DNA of 64,000 nt from positions 62,001-126,000 of the forward strand of contig NZ_JHWX01000007.1 of assembly GCF_000621965.1 (NCBI RefSeq), in the 5' to 3' direction. This document shows, piece by piece, positions 18,105 to 27,143 of this stretch. The DNA comes from Methanobrevibacter wolinii SH. GTDB taxonomy: Archaea; Methanobacteriota; Methanobacteria; Methanobacteriales; Methanobacteriaceae. The first letter of the stretch is position 1; each line of letters begins with the position of its first letter. Below the pieces are notes generated by a model that was given only the letters and a program-made list of their open reading frames with translations, did no database searches and was not told where the DNA came from. A program made the translations under genes and the position numbers.

Positions 18105-18734
18105 TTATTCCCATCTTAAAGTTTTTTTAACAATATTATCAGTTAAATTATAATCATAAGATTTTAAATCAATAGGTTTTGTATATATCCTTTTAATATG
18201 ATCTGCTTTTACAGAACCACTAGTAATTTTTCCATTATCAGTTTTAATAATATGAACTTTTAAAATAAAATCTTCTATTTTAATAATATCATTAGTAGAT
18301 ACTTCAAAATCCCTATCTGTATCAATTTTATAAGATTGAGTTTCACCTTTTAAATCAATAGATAATCCAAATCTTGATGGAATCTCTAAAGATGAAGCCC
18401 AAATAGTTTTAATATCTTTAACAATAGCAGATTTTACTCTTCTTTCACTAGTTTCAATAGATTTAACTCTAACTTGTCCATTATCAGTAAGTAAAACATT
18501 ACCAACATTAATTGTCTCATAAGGATATAAATCAATTACTGATTTAATAGATTGTTCATTTTCACTTATAATAATTCTACATGGAATAGGATTTGATTGA
18601 GTTATTCTATCTTTAAATACATGTTCACATTCATTACATTTTAATAAATAATCATTTATTAATTTCTTTTTAGACGAAGTTTCCTTTGATTTTAATACCG
18701 TAAGATCATCTGATCCACAAATTGGACATTCCAT
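18105..18734 (-). CDS. HVO_0476-family zinc finger protein
   Basis: A 209-residue archaeal protein of unknown role. It starts with a zinc-ribbon of two Cys pairs (CPIC at 3-6 and CNEC at 33-36). Beta-rich segments follow, including VGNVLLTDNGQVRVKSIETS and IVKDIKTIWASSLEIPSRFGLSI, the conserved core of the HVO_0476 family. Its form suggests nucleic acid or protein binding; this is inference. TTAGAGGAATT precedes the ATG. The e-MtaB gene follows on the same strand. Confidence 0.83.
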   Translation of the reverse strand: MECPICGSDDLTVLKSKETSSKKKLINDYLLKCNECEHVFKDRITQSNPIPCRIIISENEQSIKSVIDLYPYETINVGNVLLTDNGQVRVKSIETSERRVKSAIVKDIKTIWASSLEIPSRFGLSIDLKGETQSYKIDTDRDFEVSTNDIIKIEDFILKVHIIKTDNGKITSGSVKADHIKRIYTKPIDLKSYDYNLTDNIVKKTLRWE

Positions 18735-18891
18735 TTTTAATTCCTCTAAATAATATATTTTAATTAAATAATCTACTTAATCATTAAATTAGTTTAAAAA
18801 AAGTAGATTAAACCCATAATTGTAATAATTAATAATTTTAAAAAAAATTATAATAAAAAATAAATCTATAATTTAAATTTACTTAATAAAA

Positions 18892-18997
18892 AAATAAATT
18901 TATATTTTATTCCTTTTGATTTTATCATATAAAAAATAAACTTAAAATAAATTTATATTTTATTCCTTTTGATTTTATCATATAAAAAATAAACTTA
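18892..18997. repeat. Tandem duplication, 53-bp period
   Basis: Two adjoining, essentially identical 53-base units (18892-18944 and 18945-18997) beginning AAATAAATTTATATTTTATT. They lie between the homoaconitase small subunit stop and the promoter side of the zinc-finger gene. No other feature is seen in 18735-19052. Confidence 0.92.
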
Positions 18998-19052
18998 TCT
19001 TATTAAATTCTAAAAAATAAATTTATAAAATATTTATTTTATATGAAAAAAT

Positions 19053-19541
19053 TTATTGTTTTTTAGTTTTTAAATAATGATTTACTAAACCACCATCTTC
19101 TAAGATATCTAACATGAAATCTTTAAATGGTTCAAACTGAACTGTTTCACCAGTAGTTTTATTGCATAAAATACCTTCACTTAAATCAACAGACAAAATA
19201 TCTTCATCAGATGCTTTTATATCTGCAGTAATAACAGGAAGCCCAATATTTACTGCATTCCTATAAAAAATTCTTGCAAAGGATTTTGCAATAATTGCAT
19301 CTACACCTGCAGTTTTAATAGCAACAGGAGCTTGTTCCCTAGAAGAGCCACAACCAAAGTTTTCATCAGCAACAATAATATCTCCTTTTTTAACATTAGC
19401 AGTAAAATCAGGTCTTTCTCCTTCTAATACATGATCTGCTAAATCTTGAGGATTAAATGTTCTAAGATATCTACCTGGAATAATTAAATCAGTATCAATG
19501 TTTTCTCCAAACTTCCAAACTCTTCCTTGAATTTTTTCCAT
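19053..19541 (-). CDS. hacB: Homoaconitase small subunit (HacB/AksE type)
   Basis: Small subunit of an aconitase-type hydro-lyase. Residues 25-28 read YLRT in the substrate loop ([12 protein letters not shown]). Methanogen work associates that loop with homoaconitase, which makes the 2-oxosuberate chain of coenzyme B, whereas isopropylmalate isomerases carry YLVY or YLVM there. The swivel-domain signature [13 protein letters not shown] is present and the length is 162 residues. ATG 19541 is preferred: the GTG at 19550 is part of the ribosome site GTGAT. The large subunit is not in this window. LeuD is the alternative if the loop rule fails. Confidence 0.85.
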   Translation of the reverse strand: MEKIQGRVWKFGENIDTDLIIPGRYLRTFNPQDLADHVLEGERPDFTANVKKGDIIVADENFGCGSSREQAPVAIKTAGVDAIIAKSFARIFYRNAVNIGLPVITADIKASDEDILSVDLSEGILCNKTTGETVQFEPFKDFMLDILEDGGLVNHYLKTKKQ

Positions 19542-19908
19542 TTTTATCACAAAAATTTTTATTATAATATTATATTATAATTTTCTCTTTTTAAATCTTT
19601 GTTTAAAAATACTAATTTTAATAAAATAATTAAAATATTAAAATAAATGTACTATTAAAAAATTTTAAAATATTTTAATTTATTAATAAAAAATATAATT
19701 TTTAAAATTGAATTAACAATCTAATTTCTTATAAAAAAAATTTAGAACTTAATTAAAAAGATAAAAAAACTAATAAATAATTTTAAAAAGCATATAAAAA
19801 AAATAATCTAAAGAAAAATCCAAACAAACTATTAAAATAAAATTTAAATAAAAATTTAAGTTCAGATTATTAAATTAAAAATTAATATTTAAATAAAAGC
19901 CATTAAAA

Positions 19909-19992
19909 CCTATTTTTTATAAAATCTAAAAATTATTAATACTTGAAAATTAAAAAAAATATTCTAAAAATTAGAAGAATTTTAACAAAGCT
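19909..19992 (-). mobile_element. Decayed MITE copy (partial)
   Basis: Reads like the right-to-left form of the 107-bp element: CCTATTTTTTATAAAATC, then TTAATACTTGAAAATT, then AATTTTAACAAAGCT. The outer left repeat is lost and several indels are present. No target duplication can be recognised. Confidence 0.55.
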
Positions 19993-20376
19993 TAAAAAAT
20001 AAAATATTATGTATTTAATTAAAAATAGATAATTAAAATTAAATCAAATATTTTAGAGGTTTGTAATTCATAATTTAATAATTATATTTAATATAATAAT
20101 TTATTATTAGAACTTATAAATACAATAATTTTATATAGATATGGGAAATTAAAGGTTTTATAAGTTATAAAAAAATTTAATCTCTAAATTAAATTAAAAC
20201 ATTAAAAAACAATTAAAACTATAAATTAAATGTAAATTAAATCTTATCTTTTTAATTAAACACATAATATTAATTCTTAAATTTTTAAGAATATTAACTA
20301 TTTTTAAACTTTTTAATAATTTTAACAGTTTTATAGAGAACATACTTAAATTTAAAATAATTAAATTTAAGCTAAA

Positions 20377-20406
20377 TTTTGTACACAATTATAAAAATGT
20401 ACAAAA
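20377..20406. repeat. Short inverted repeat in a 1-kb gene-free spacer
   Basis: TTTTGTACA and TGTACAAAA are perfect 9-bp arms with a 12-base spacer. The GTAC cores stand out in this A+T background. It lies in the 1.06-kb spacer 19542-20603, which otherwise holds a decayed MITE and low-complexity A+T. It may be an operator or a hairpin; no gene follows directly. Confidence 0.4.
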
Positions 20407-20603
20407 CTATATTTTAAAATTATACTTCTTAATATATAAATATTTTTAAAAAATATTAAAAATCTAAAAAATAAGGTATTTTATTTAGAAATTTAAATAA
20501 TTGTATTAATTAAATTTTAAATTCTAACCATAATTTAAATAAAATTTCATCTTAAAATCAATAATTAAACAATAAAAACCTAAAAAAAATAAAAAAATAA
20601 AAA

Positions 20604-21740
20604 TTAAAGTTCATTAATATCTTCAGAATGAACTGGTGAATACCATTTTTCAGCAACAAAAGTAGGTAAAACAGCACTTAAAACTAAAACCCCAGTTAGA
20701 ATAGAATAAACTGTTTGAGAAATCACACCACTATTTAAACCAAATACTGCAGCTACAAGACCAAAAGTTAAACCAGTACTCATCATAAGTGTAACATATT
20801 CACAAGAATCTTTAAGATAATACCTACTAATACCATAAACTCCAATGAATTTTGCAATTTGACGTACTACAAATATTCCAACAAATATAAATATTGCTGA
20901 TAAAATAAGAGGTATAGAAACTTTCATCCCACCTACAATAAAGAATATTGGTGTAATAACTGCAAATGCAACTGTTTTAATACGAGATTTAACCTCACCT
21001 TTATCTTCAACTTTAAAGTAATCAGATAATACAACACCTAAAATAAATGCTGGAAGTATTGCTTGGCCACCACCTAAACTTCCAAGGAAAATAAAACCAA
21101 GTAATAAAAGAAATATATATTTAATTTCAACCTCTGCAAGTTTGTTTCTAAGAAGTTTTGAATAGAATATCTTATTAGAATATTTATATGCTAAATAAAT
21201 AATAATAGCAGAAGCAGCATAAAATATAACTGTATTAATATCTGTTTTCATAAATAGTAAACTTAAAGTAATAGCAGTTAAAAGATTTCCAATAAAAGTA
21301 GCAACCATGATAAGTTTACCTAAATCATATTTAAATAACCCTTTTTCTGTTAAAACAGAATATACTACTGAAATAGAAGTTTCAGATAATGCAGTAGCAG
21401 TAAGTAATGATTCTAATAAATTCCAACCAATACAATAATAAGAAAGTAAAAATACTCCTAAAAATGGAACAATAAAAGATCCAATACCAATAAATAAACT
21501 TTCTTTAAATTTATTTTTCAATAGTTCAACATCAACTTCAGTACCTGCAAGAAATGTTAATAAAACACCACCAAAACTTGCAATATAAATCATCCATTGT
21601 TCTGGTCTAATAATTCCTAAATTACCTGCAATAACACCAAGAACAATTTCAATAATTGTAACTGAAATACCTAATTTAATAGATATTAAACTAGCAATTA
21701 AAATAAGTAACCCTAAAATTAAAGGGAACACATCTACCAT
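20604..21740 (-). CDS. CPA2-type cation/proton antiporter, fluoride-linked
   Basis: A 378-residue integral membrane protein of the Na+/H+ exchanger (KefB/NapA-like) fold with about 12 membrane helices. Visible features are the early LTFLAGTEVDVELL segment, the unwound-helix region SETSISVVYSVLTEKGL, and late FGLVAAVFGLNSGVI. The regulatory TrkA-N domain of KefB is absent. Such antiporters are among the genes known to lie behind fluoride riboswitches, and one precedes this gene (21877-21950), so a role in fluoride tolerance, directly or through proton coupling, is likely. GGAGGAGAAAAG precedes the ATG at 21740. Confidence 0.88.
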   Translation of the reverse strand: MVDVFPLILGLLILIASLISIKLGISVTIIEIVLGVIAGNLGIIRPEQWMIYIASFGGVLLTFLAGTEVDVELLKNKFKESLFIGIGSFIVPFLGVFLLSYYCIGWNLLESLLTATALSETSISVVYSVLTEKGLFKYDLGKLIMVATFIGNLLTAITLSLLFMKTDINTVIFYAASAIIIYLAYKYSNKIFYSKLLRNKLAEVEIKYIFLLLLGFIFLGSLGGGQAILPAFILGVVLSDYFKVEDKGEVKSRIKTVAFAVITPIFFIVGGMKVSIPLILSAIFIFVGIFVVRQIAKFIGVYGISRYYLKDSCEYVTLMMSTGLTFGLVAAVFGLNSGVISQTVYSILTGVLVLSAVLPTFVAEKWYSPVHSEDINEL

Positions 21741-21781
21741 AAACTTTTCTCCTCCAAATTAAAAAAATTGTTAAAATTTAA

Positions 21782-21842
21782 GAAAAAAGTCATCCAATAA
21801 TATGGGAATAATTAAAAGATATGTTTTATGGTTCTGATGACT
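21782..21842 (-). terminator. Putative terminator/expression platform of the fluoride leader
   Basis: In the transcript AGTCATC (21842-21836) can pair with GATGACT (21794-21788), extended inside by CCATAA with TTATTGG, followed by a run of six T. The first strand, AGTCATCAG (21842-21834), is also a perfect complement of the CTGATGACT at the 3' side of the aptamer. The two pairings exclude each other, the layout of a riboswitch expression platform. Which state permits expression cannot be decided from sequence. Confidence 0.55.
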
Positions 21843-21876
21843 AAATTCTTAAAAATAATAACAATTTTAAATTAAA

Positions 21877-21950
21877 TAGAAGTCATCAGTTAAATCTTAA
21901 AAAGAGTTTAACGGTTTTGTAAATTAATACTTGGTGAACCTCATCACCAA
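21877..21950 (-). ncRNA. Fluoride riboswitch (crcB motif)
   Basis: Read on the minus strand, the leader contains GGTGATGAGGTTCACC, then AAACCG, then a TTAAA...TTTAA stem and CTGATGACTTCTA. This matches the fluoride aptamer consensus (GGnGATG hairpin, ACCG, CTGATGACTCCTA) in sequence and order. The loop bases GAGGT can pair with ACTTC at the 3' end, which is the expected pseudoknot. It lies 137 bases ahead of the antiporter start. Found in a part of the chromosome with almost no G+C, the match is unlikely to be chance. Confidence 0.9.
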
Positions 21951-22020
21951 ATTATAATGAAATTATTGCTAAATCTAAACAGTAACTAAATTATAATATA
22001 AAATAAAGTATATTGTTTTA

Positions 22021-22039
22021 AAATATATAAACTTTCCTG
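22021..22039 (-). promoter_or_regulatory. Promoter of the fluoride-riboswitch antiporter gene
   Basis: On the minus strand CAGGAAAGTTTATATATTT gives a BRE and TATA box. Transcription from about 22000 would include the whole aptamer and platform, giving a leader of about 260 bases. Confidence 0.55.
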
Positions 22040-22204
22040 ATAAAAATTTAATTTATTTAAAACACAACTATTAAAGATATTAATTTATTTTAAAAAATAA
22101 AATAATTCTAATTCTTATAAAAATAACTAATAAACTAAAAAAAGTTCAAAATTAGATAAAAACAATTAATAAATAAAAAATAAAAAAATAAAAAATCCTA
22201 GAAA

Positions 22205-22298
22205 AAATAAACAACTAAAAAAAACAGAAAAAACACAAAAAACCCAACAAAAAAAATAAACAACTAAAAAAACACAAAAAAACCCAACAAAAAATAAG
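22205..22298. repeat. Two-copy A/C-rich repeat, 50-bp period
   Basis: AAATAAACAACTAAAA recurs at 22205 and 22255, each copy followed by CACAAAAAACCCAACAAAA. It lies just past the stop of the first RFAP synthase gene. On that gene's RNA strand it is U/G-rich, so it may form part of the transcript end. Confidence 0.7.
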
Positions 22299-22331
22299 AA
22301 AAAATAATTAATTAAAAATAAATTAAATAAT

Positions 22332-23318
22332 TTATTTAATTAATTCAAATCCATGATTTTGAGCTTTAGTTACAAAAACAACTTCATCATCATCAAGATA
22401 ATCTTTAGTTGCTTTTACAATATCATCATTTTCTTTATTAAATACTGTATATATAGCTGGACCAAATGAACTCATACCTACACCATATGCACCAGATTCA
22501 CGCATATATTGCATAAGATTAATAAATTTAGGTGGTTGAAGTCCAACTTCAACTTTTTTAAATCCTCTTTCTTGAATTGCATCAACACAATGACCAAATT
22601 CATATATATTATGTTCAAGTAAAAATGGAATTAAATTCATGAAAATAATATGAGACATTTGTTCTACTTCACTTTTAGATACTGGACAATTGTTTTGGAA
22701 AATATTAACTTCCCTTTGACCATGTACATGATCATTATCTTTAGGTATTGCAACTAAAACATTCCAATCTTCAGGAAAATCATAATGTGCAATAAGTTGA
22801 GGTGGTTTTGCATTAGATGCAGAAGATGGTAAAAAAGAACCTTTTTCTTTTAAACTATGTCCACCATCAACAATAAATCCCCCATAATCAAATGAAAAAG
22901 TACCAATACCAGAAGTACCCCCTCTTCCAACAATATTAGCTAATTTAACAGAGTTTTCACTATGTCCAATAATTTCAGTAATAATTTTTGCTGTAGCTAA
23001 TGCCATTTGTGTTCCGGATCCTAAACCAGAATGTGTAAGATAAGATTTTTGAACTTCAAAATCAAATCCATAATCAATATCATAAAATTTACGAACTTTT
23101 TCTGCAGCTTTTATTATTTTACTACTACATTCTGACTTACTATCTCCACTAACTTCATTTTTAAAATCAACATTAATCTCGTTAGAGTTAGTTTCTTCTC
23201 CTTTTAATATAAAATTTGGTTGATTTATAGTAAATCCAATTCCTCCGTCAGTTCTACCATATGCACCACTCATATCAATTAAACACATATGAAGACGAGA
23301 GGGTGTTTTAATAATCAT
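22332..23318 (-). CDS. mptG: RFAP synthase paralog 1 (methanopterin synthesis)
   Basis: Beta-ribofuranosylaminobenzene 5'-phosphate synthase joins 4-hydroxy- or 4-aminobenzoate to PRPP with loss of CO2, the committed step to the methanopterin arene-ribose. The 328-residue GHMP-fold protein begins MIIKTPSRLHMCLIDMSGAY and has GGIGFTINQPNF, HSGLGSGTQMALATAKIITE (about 96-115) and GRGGTSGIGTFSFDYGGFIVDGG. GAGGAC lies nine bases before the ATG. A close paralog lies 640 bp upstream on the same strand with the same leader sequence, so the pair arose by duplication. Which paralog is the main enzyme is unknown. Confidence 0.92.
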   Translation of the reverse strand: MIIKTPSRLHMCLIDMSGAYGRTDGGIGFTINQPNFILKGEETNSNEINVDFKNEVSGDSKSECSSKIIKAAEKVRKFYDIDYGFDFEVQKSYLTHSGLGSGTQMALATAKIITEIIGHSENSVKLANIVGRGGTSGIGTFSFDYGGFIVDGGHSLKEKGSFLPSSASNAKPPQLIAHYDFPEDWNVLVAIPKDNDHVHGQREVNIFQNNCPVSKSEVEQMSHIIFMNLIPFLLEHNIYEFGHCVDAIQERGFKKVEVGLQPPKFINLMQYMRESGAYGVGMSSFGPAIYTVFNKENDDIVKATKDYLDDDEVVFVTKAQNHGFELIK

Positions 23319-23764
23319 ATTTAAGTGTCCTCGATTGTTTTTTTAAATAAATAAATCAACAGTGTTTTAAAAATTTGAGATTTTAAATTAAAAAAATCAA
23401 ATTTAAATACCGTTATTAGTAACTAATATTTTTTTATTAACAATATATATTAAAGTTTTCTATAAGGTTCTAATAAAAAACCTTTTAAATAAGTAATATA
23501 TACAAAATTTAAAAGTTTGTATTAAATTAAACAAAATTTCAGAAAAATAATAAAAATCAGATAAAAAATAGTATATGAAAATTAAAAATAAAGGAAAAAT
23601 ATTAGAAAAAATATAATAATAAAGATAAAAATTAAGTAAATAAGTATATTAAAACACATTATAAACTAAAAATAAATAAACAAAGATAAAATATAAATTA
23701 ATAATAAAAACTAAAAAAAAGTTAATTTTATTAAAAACTTCAAAATTTAAGAAAAGTTAATTCT

Positions 23765-23856
23765 ACTAAACACCTCTAAATCCAAGATAAATCATTAAAT
23801 TAAAGAAAAAATTAATTTTACTAAACACCTCTAAATCCAAGATAAATCATTAAATT
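23765..23856. repeat. Tandem duplication, 55-bp period
   Basis: A 37-base sequence beginning ACTAAACACCTCTAAATCCA occurs at 23765-23801 and 23820-23856. It lies between the two RFAP synthase genes, past the stop of the upstream one. The remainder of 23319-23962 is featureless A+T. Confidence 0.9.
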
Positions 23857-23962
23857 TAAAAATAAATAAGATTTAAAAATCTAAAAAAAATAAAAAGCAA
23901 AAAATAATACAAACAAAAAAAGCAAAAATAAAAAAAAATAGATTTTAAAAATGAAAAAACAA

Positions 23963-24943
23963 TTATAAAATTTCATAACCTTGATTTTTAGCTTTAGTTA
24001 CAAATACAATACCATCATCACCAAGGTAATCTTTAGTTTTCTCAACAATATCCTCATTATCCTCATCAAAGAAGGAATATAATGCAGGACCAAAAGAACT
24101 AATACCTACACCATAAGCACCATTATCATGAATAAATTTCATTAAATCTTTTGTTTTTTCATTTTGTATATCAATACCGACTTTATTAAAACCTTTATAC
24201 TGCATCTCATTAACAGCTTTTCCAACTTCAATAATATCTTTTTCAAGCATGAAAGGTATAAGATTCATAAAAATAATATGAGATATCTCATTAACTTCTC
24301 TTGATGAAATAGGACATGTTTCTTTAAAGACATTAATTTCTTTTTTACCATTAACTCCATTAGATTTTGGAATTGCAATTAAAATATTCCAATCTTCAGG
24401 AAAATCATATCTTGCAATAAGTTTAGGAGGTTTAGCTGGTGAAGCTGAAGAAGGTAAAAAATCAGGTTTTTCTTCTTTACTATGACCGCCATCAACAATA
24501 AATCCACCAAAATCAAAGGAATAGGTACCAATACCAGAAGTACCTCCACGACCAATAATAGTAGATAAATCTACTGCATCTTTATGGATATCCATTAATT
24601 CAGTTATAATTTTTGCTGTAGCTAATCCTATTTGTGTTCCAGAACCTAAACCAGAATGTAATAAAAGAGATTTTTTAACTATAAAATCAAAACCTACATT
24701 AAGATTATAATAATCTAAGATTTTATTTGCTGCATTTTTAATCTTTTCAGTATATTCTGCTTTAATATCATTACTTAAGTCTTCTTCAAAACTAACAGTA
24801 ATATCCGAAGAATCTGAAAAATTTCCTTCTAAAATAAAATTAGGTTGATCTAATGTAAGACCAATTCCTCCATCCATTCTTCCGTTTGACCCATCCATAT
24901 TAATAAGAGCCATATGTAGACGAGAAGGTGTTTTAATAATCAT
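23963..24943 (-). CDS. RFAP synthase paralog 2
   Basis: A second RFAP synthase of 326 residues, MIIKTPSRLHMALINMDGSN, with the same hallmark stretches as paralog 1 (GGIGLTLDQPNFIL, HSGLGSGTQIGLATAKIITE, GRGGTSGIGTYSFDFGGFIVDGG). By eye the two agree at more than half their residues, and they share the leader ATATTTAAGTGTCCTC (written on the plus strand) immediately before the start codon. All core motifs are intact, so there is no sign of decay. It may have taken a different aromatic or phosphoribosyl substrate. The Tes-like radical SAM gene lies next upstream on the same strand. Confidence 0.9.
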   Translation of the reverse strand: MIIKTPSRLHMALINMDGSNGRMDGGIGLTLDQPNFILEGNFSDSSDITVSFEEDLSNDIKAEYTEKIKNAANKILDYYNLNVGFDFIVKKSLLLHSGLGSGTQIGLATAKIITELMDIHKDAVDLSTIIGRGGTSGIGTYSFDFGGFIVDGGHSKEEKPDFLPSSASPAKPPKLIARYDFPEDWNILIAIPKSNGVNGKKEINVFKETCPISSREVNEISHIIFMNLIPFMLEKDIIEVGKAVNEMQYKGFNKVGIDIQNEKTKDLMKFIHDNGAYGVGISSFGPALYSFFDEDNEDIVEKTKDYLGDDGIVFVTKAKNQGYEIL

Positions 24944-25097
24944 ATTTAAGTGTCCTCAATTGTTTTTAAATATATAATATAAAAAAATTAACTATTTTAA
25001 TTTATTTCTTATTTAATTTAGAACTTTTTTATTAAAAGTATTAGTATATAAAAAAATAGTAACCTAAAAAATAATAATTAAAAAAAAATTAAAAGAA

Positions 25098-26627
25098 TTA
25101 TGCTTCTTTTTGTAATTCTTCAATTTTTTCTCTTTCTTTTCTGTTTAATGGTACTGAAAATTCTTGTTCAATACCTTCCCTAAATCTAGAATTCATAGTA
25201 CAGAATGGGATAATTCTACCATCAGGAACTGCATAATGGATAATACATCTTTGTACTCTATCCTCATCAAAGTTATATGGATCCATAAAGTGCATACAAG
25301 AAATTAACATTGCATTAGTAGAGAATTCACCTAAAGCATCATAAGATTTATTTTTAAATACATCATATAAAATGTGTTTAATATCTAAGTCAGAAGGTGC
25401 TTTACTAGTATCTATAAAATTAGATAAATTTTTAATAGCACTAGCTGCAATTCTAGCTTTTGCAGCAAATTTACCTTCTTCCATTTTTTCAGCACTTTCA
25501 TCTAAGAATTTTAAAAATGCATCAACATCAATGAAATCAGTGATTGGAATATATTTTTGATTTCCATCTTCATCAGTATCAACAAATACATAAGTTGCTG
25601 AACCACAATGTTGGTGACAATTTAACATAACTGGATCAACACTATCATCCATAGCATAAATAAATCTTGTAACTGGTTCAACAGATGATGGTGGATAAAA
25701 TGCATCAGTAGTAACTTGATGGTCTAATTGTCTTTCAACTTCTTTTTCAAAGTCAGGTATAGTAAACCTTTCTTTTTCAACTAAATCAGTATCAATTCTT
25801 CCTGCAAATGCAACAGGTTGGAAGTTTACACCATAAATAATATCCCTATTATCAAATGCAAATTTAATAATATCCCCAATTTGTTGATCGTTAACTCCTT
25901 TAACTAAGGTAGGTACAAGTACCATACCTAATCCTGCTTCACGACATCTTTCAATAGCATCTAATTTTTTAGGAAGTAAATTTTTACCTCTGTTTGCAAT
26001 ATAAGGTTCTTCAGTTACACCATCAAATTGCATATATACAGTATTAAGTCCTGCTTCTTTAAGTTCTTCAGCATAACCTTTTTTACTTCCAAGTCTAATA
26101 CCATTAGTTGCAATTTGAGTATGTACAAATCCTTCTTCTTTTGCCATTGCAATAAGCTCAGGAAGATCACGTCTTACTGTAGGTTCTCCACCTGCATATT
26201 GAATAGCTGGTGTAGGAACTGGTTTAAGATTTCTTAAATTCCTAAGCATCATCCTAATTTCTTCTTGAGTAGGTTCATATAATCTTTTACTTACAGCAGC
26301 ATTAGCAAAACATACTGGACATCTAAGGTTACATCTATTAGTAACATCAATTAAACCTAAAACAGTAGAAGTTTTATGTTCTTCACATAATCCACAATTA
26401 TTAGGACAACCTTGAGATTTATGAATTTGAGGATTTTCAACTTGTGTAGTAGTAGTGGAAAAAGCATTTGCTTTATTGTAAATATCTGCATCACTCCAGT
26501 AGGTATTTACAAATTCTCCATGTTCATCACAAGTTTTTTTAATCATGATTTTCCCGTTTTCCTCATAAACTTCAGCATCGACAGCTTTAAAACATACTGG
26601 ACATAAACTTTTAGTTTTTTTAATCAA
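25098..26627 (-). CDS. Tes-like radical SAM enzyme (tetraether lipid synthase / MJ0619 family)
   Basis: A 509-residue radical SAM protein with several clusters. The N terminus has Cys9, Cys12 and Cys33; then comes Cys74, Cys78, Cys81 (CPNNCGLC); the SAM triad is Cys99, Cys103, Cys106 (CNLRCPVC); late Cys residues occur in CHQHCG. This is the MJ0619 family. One report gave it a pterin dimethyltransferase role in methanopterin synthesis, and later work showed it to be tetraether lipid synthase (Tes), joining archaeol tails. Neighbours fit both: RFAP synthases on one side, CarS divergent on the other. The start is TTG at 26627 with GGTGAT just upstream. Confidence 0.87.
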   Translation of the reverse strand: MIKKTKSLCPVCFKAVDAEVYEENGKIMIKKTCDEHGEFVNTYWSDADIYNKANAFSTTTTQVENPQIHKSQGCPNNCGLCEEHKTSTVLGLIDVTNRCNLRCPVCFANAAVSKRLYEPTQEEIRMMLRNLRNLKPVPTPAIQYAGGEPTVRRDLPELIAMAKEEGFVHTQIATNGIRLGSKKGYAEELKEAGLNTVYMQFDGVTEEPYIANRGKNLLPKKLDAIERCREAGLGMVLVPTLVKGVNDQQIGDIIKFAFDNRDIIYGVNFQPVAFAGRIDTDLVEKERFTIPDFEKEVERQLDHQVTTDAFYPPSSVEPVTRFIYAMDDSVDPVMLNCHQHCGSATYVFVDTDEDGNQKYIPITDFIDVDAFLKFLDESAEKMEEGKFAAKARIAASAIKNLSNFIDTSKAPSDLDIKHILYDVFKNKSYDALGEFSTNAMLISCMHFMDPYNFDEDRVQRCIIHYAVPDGRIIPFCTMNSRFREGIEQEFSVPLNRKEREKIEELQKEA

Positions 26628-26854
26628 AAAATCACCATAAATAAACTTTAATCCTTAAAATTATAATTAAAATAATTAGTGTAATATTAAATTTTAAATA
26701 AAAAATAATAATGTAAATATAATATATAATAAATTAATTATATTAAGTAAATATTATTTTTAATCTTATTTAAATGTATTCACATCACATAGAGTATATT
26801 GAAATTTAAAAAAATAATAAAATTAAGATATTTTAAGATATTTTATAAAAAAAT

Positions 26855-26961
26855 GGCTTTGTTGAAATCCTCAAAATCTCTTGAATAAATTTTCTTAAAA
26901 TTGATTTTCAAGCATTAATTATTGTTTAAATTTTTATAAAAAATAGGAATTCAACAAACCC
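26855..26961 (+). mobile_element. MITE-like element, copy 2
   Basis: 107 bp, the cleanest member: left end GGCTTTGTTGAAATCCTC, right end the complement of GGGTTTGTTGAATTCCTA. The flanks are AAAAAAAT on the left (26847-26854) and eight A then T on the right, an 8-bp duplication differing only by the length of the A run. It sits in the shared 5' spacer of the Tes-like gene and carS, so it could affect either promoter. The rest of 26628-27143 is featureless A+T. Confidence 0.88.
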
Positions 26962-27143
26962 AAAAAAAATATTAAATAAATTAAAAAAATAAATTTAATT
27001 AATAAAATAAAAGATTTAATAGAAATAAAAAAATAAGTATTAATTTAAATAAAAAAATAAACTAATATTAAATTAGTGGAACTTTAAAAAGAAATAATTT
27101 CAAATATTATTTTAAGAAATTAATACAAAAATTGAGGAAAAAA

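Noticed and set aside
20194-20388. Open frame of 64 codons on the minus strand
   Set aside because: Low-complexity Leu/Ile/Lys/Asn composition with no ribosome site and no recognisable domain, within a 1-kb gene-free spacer.
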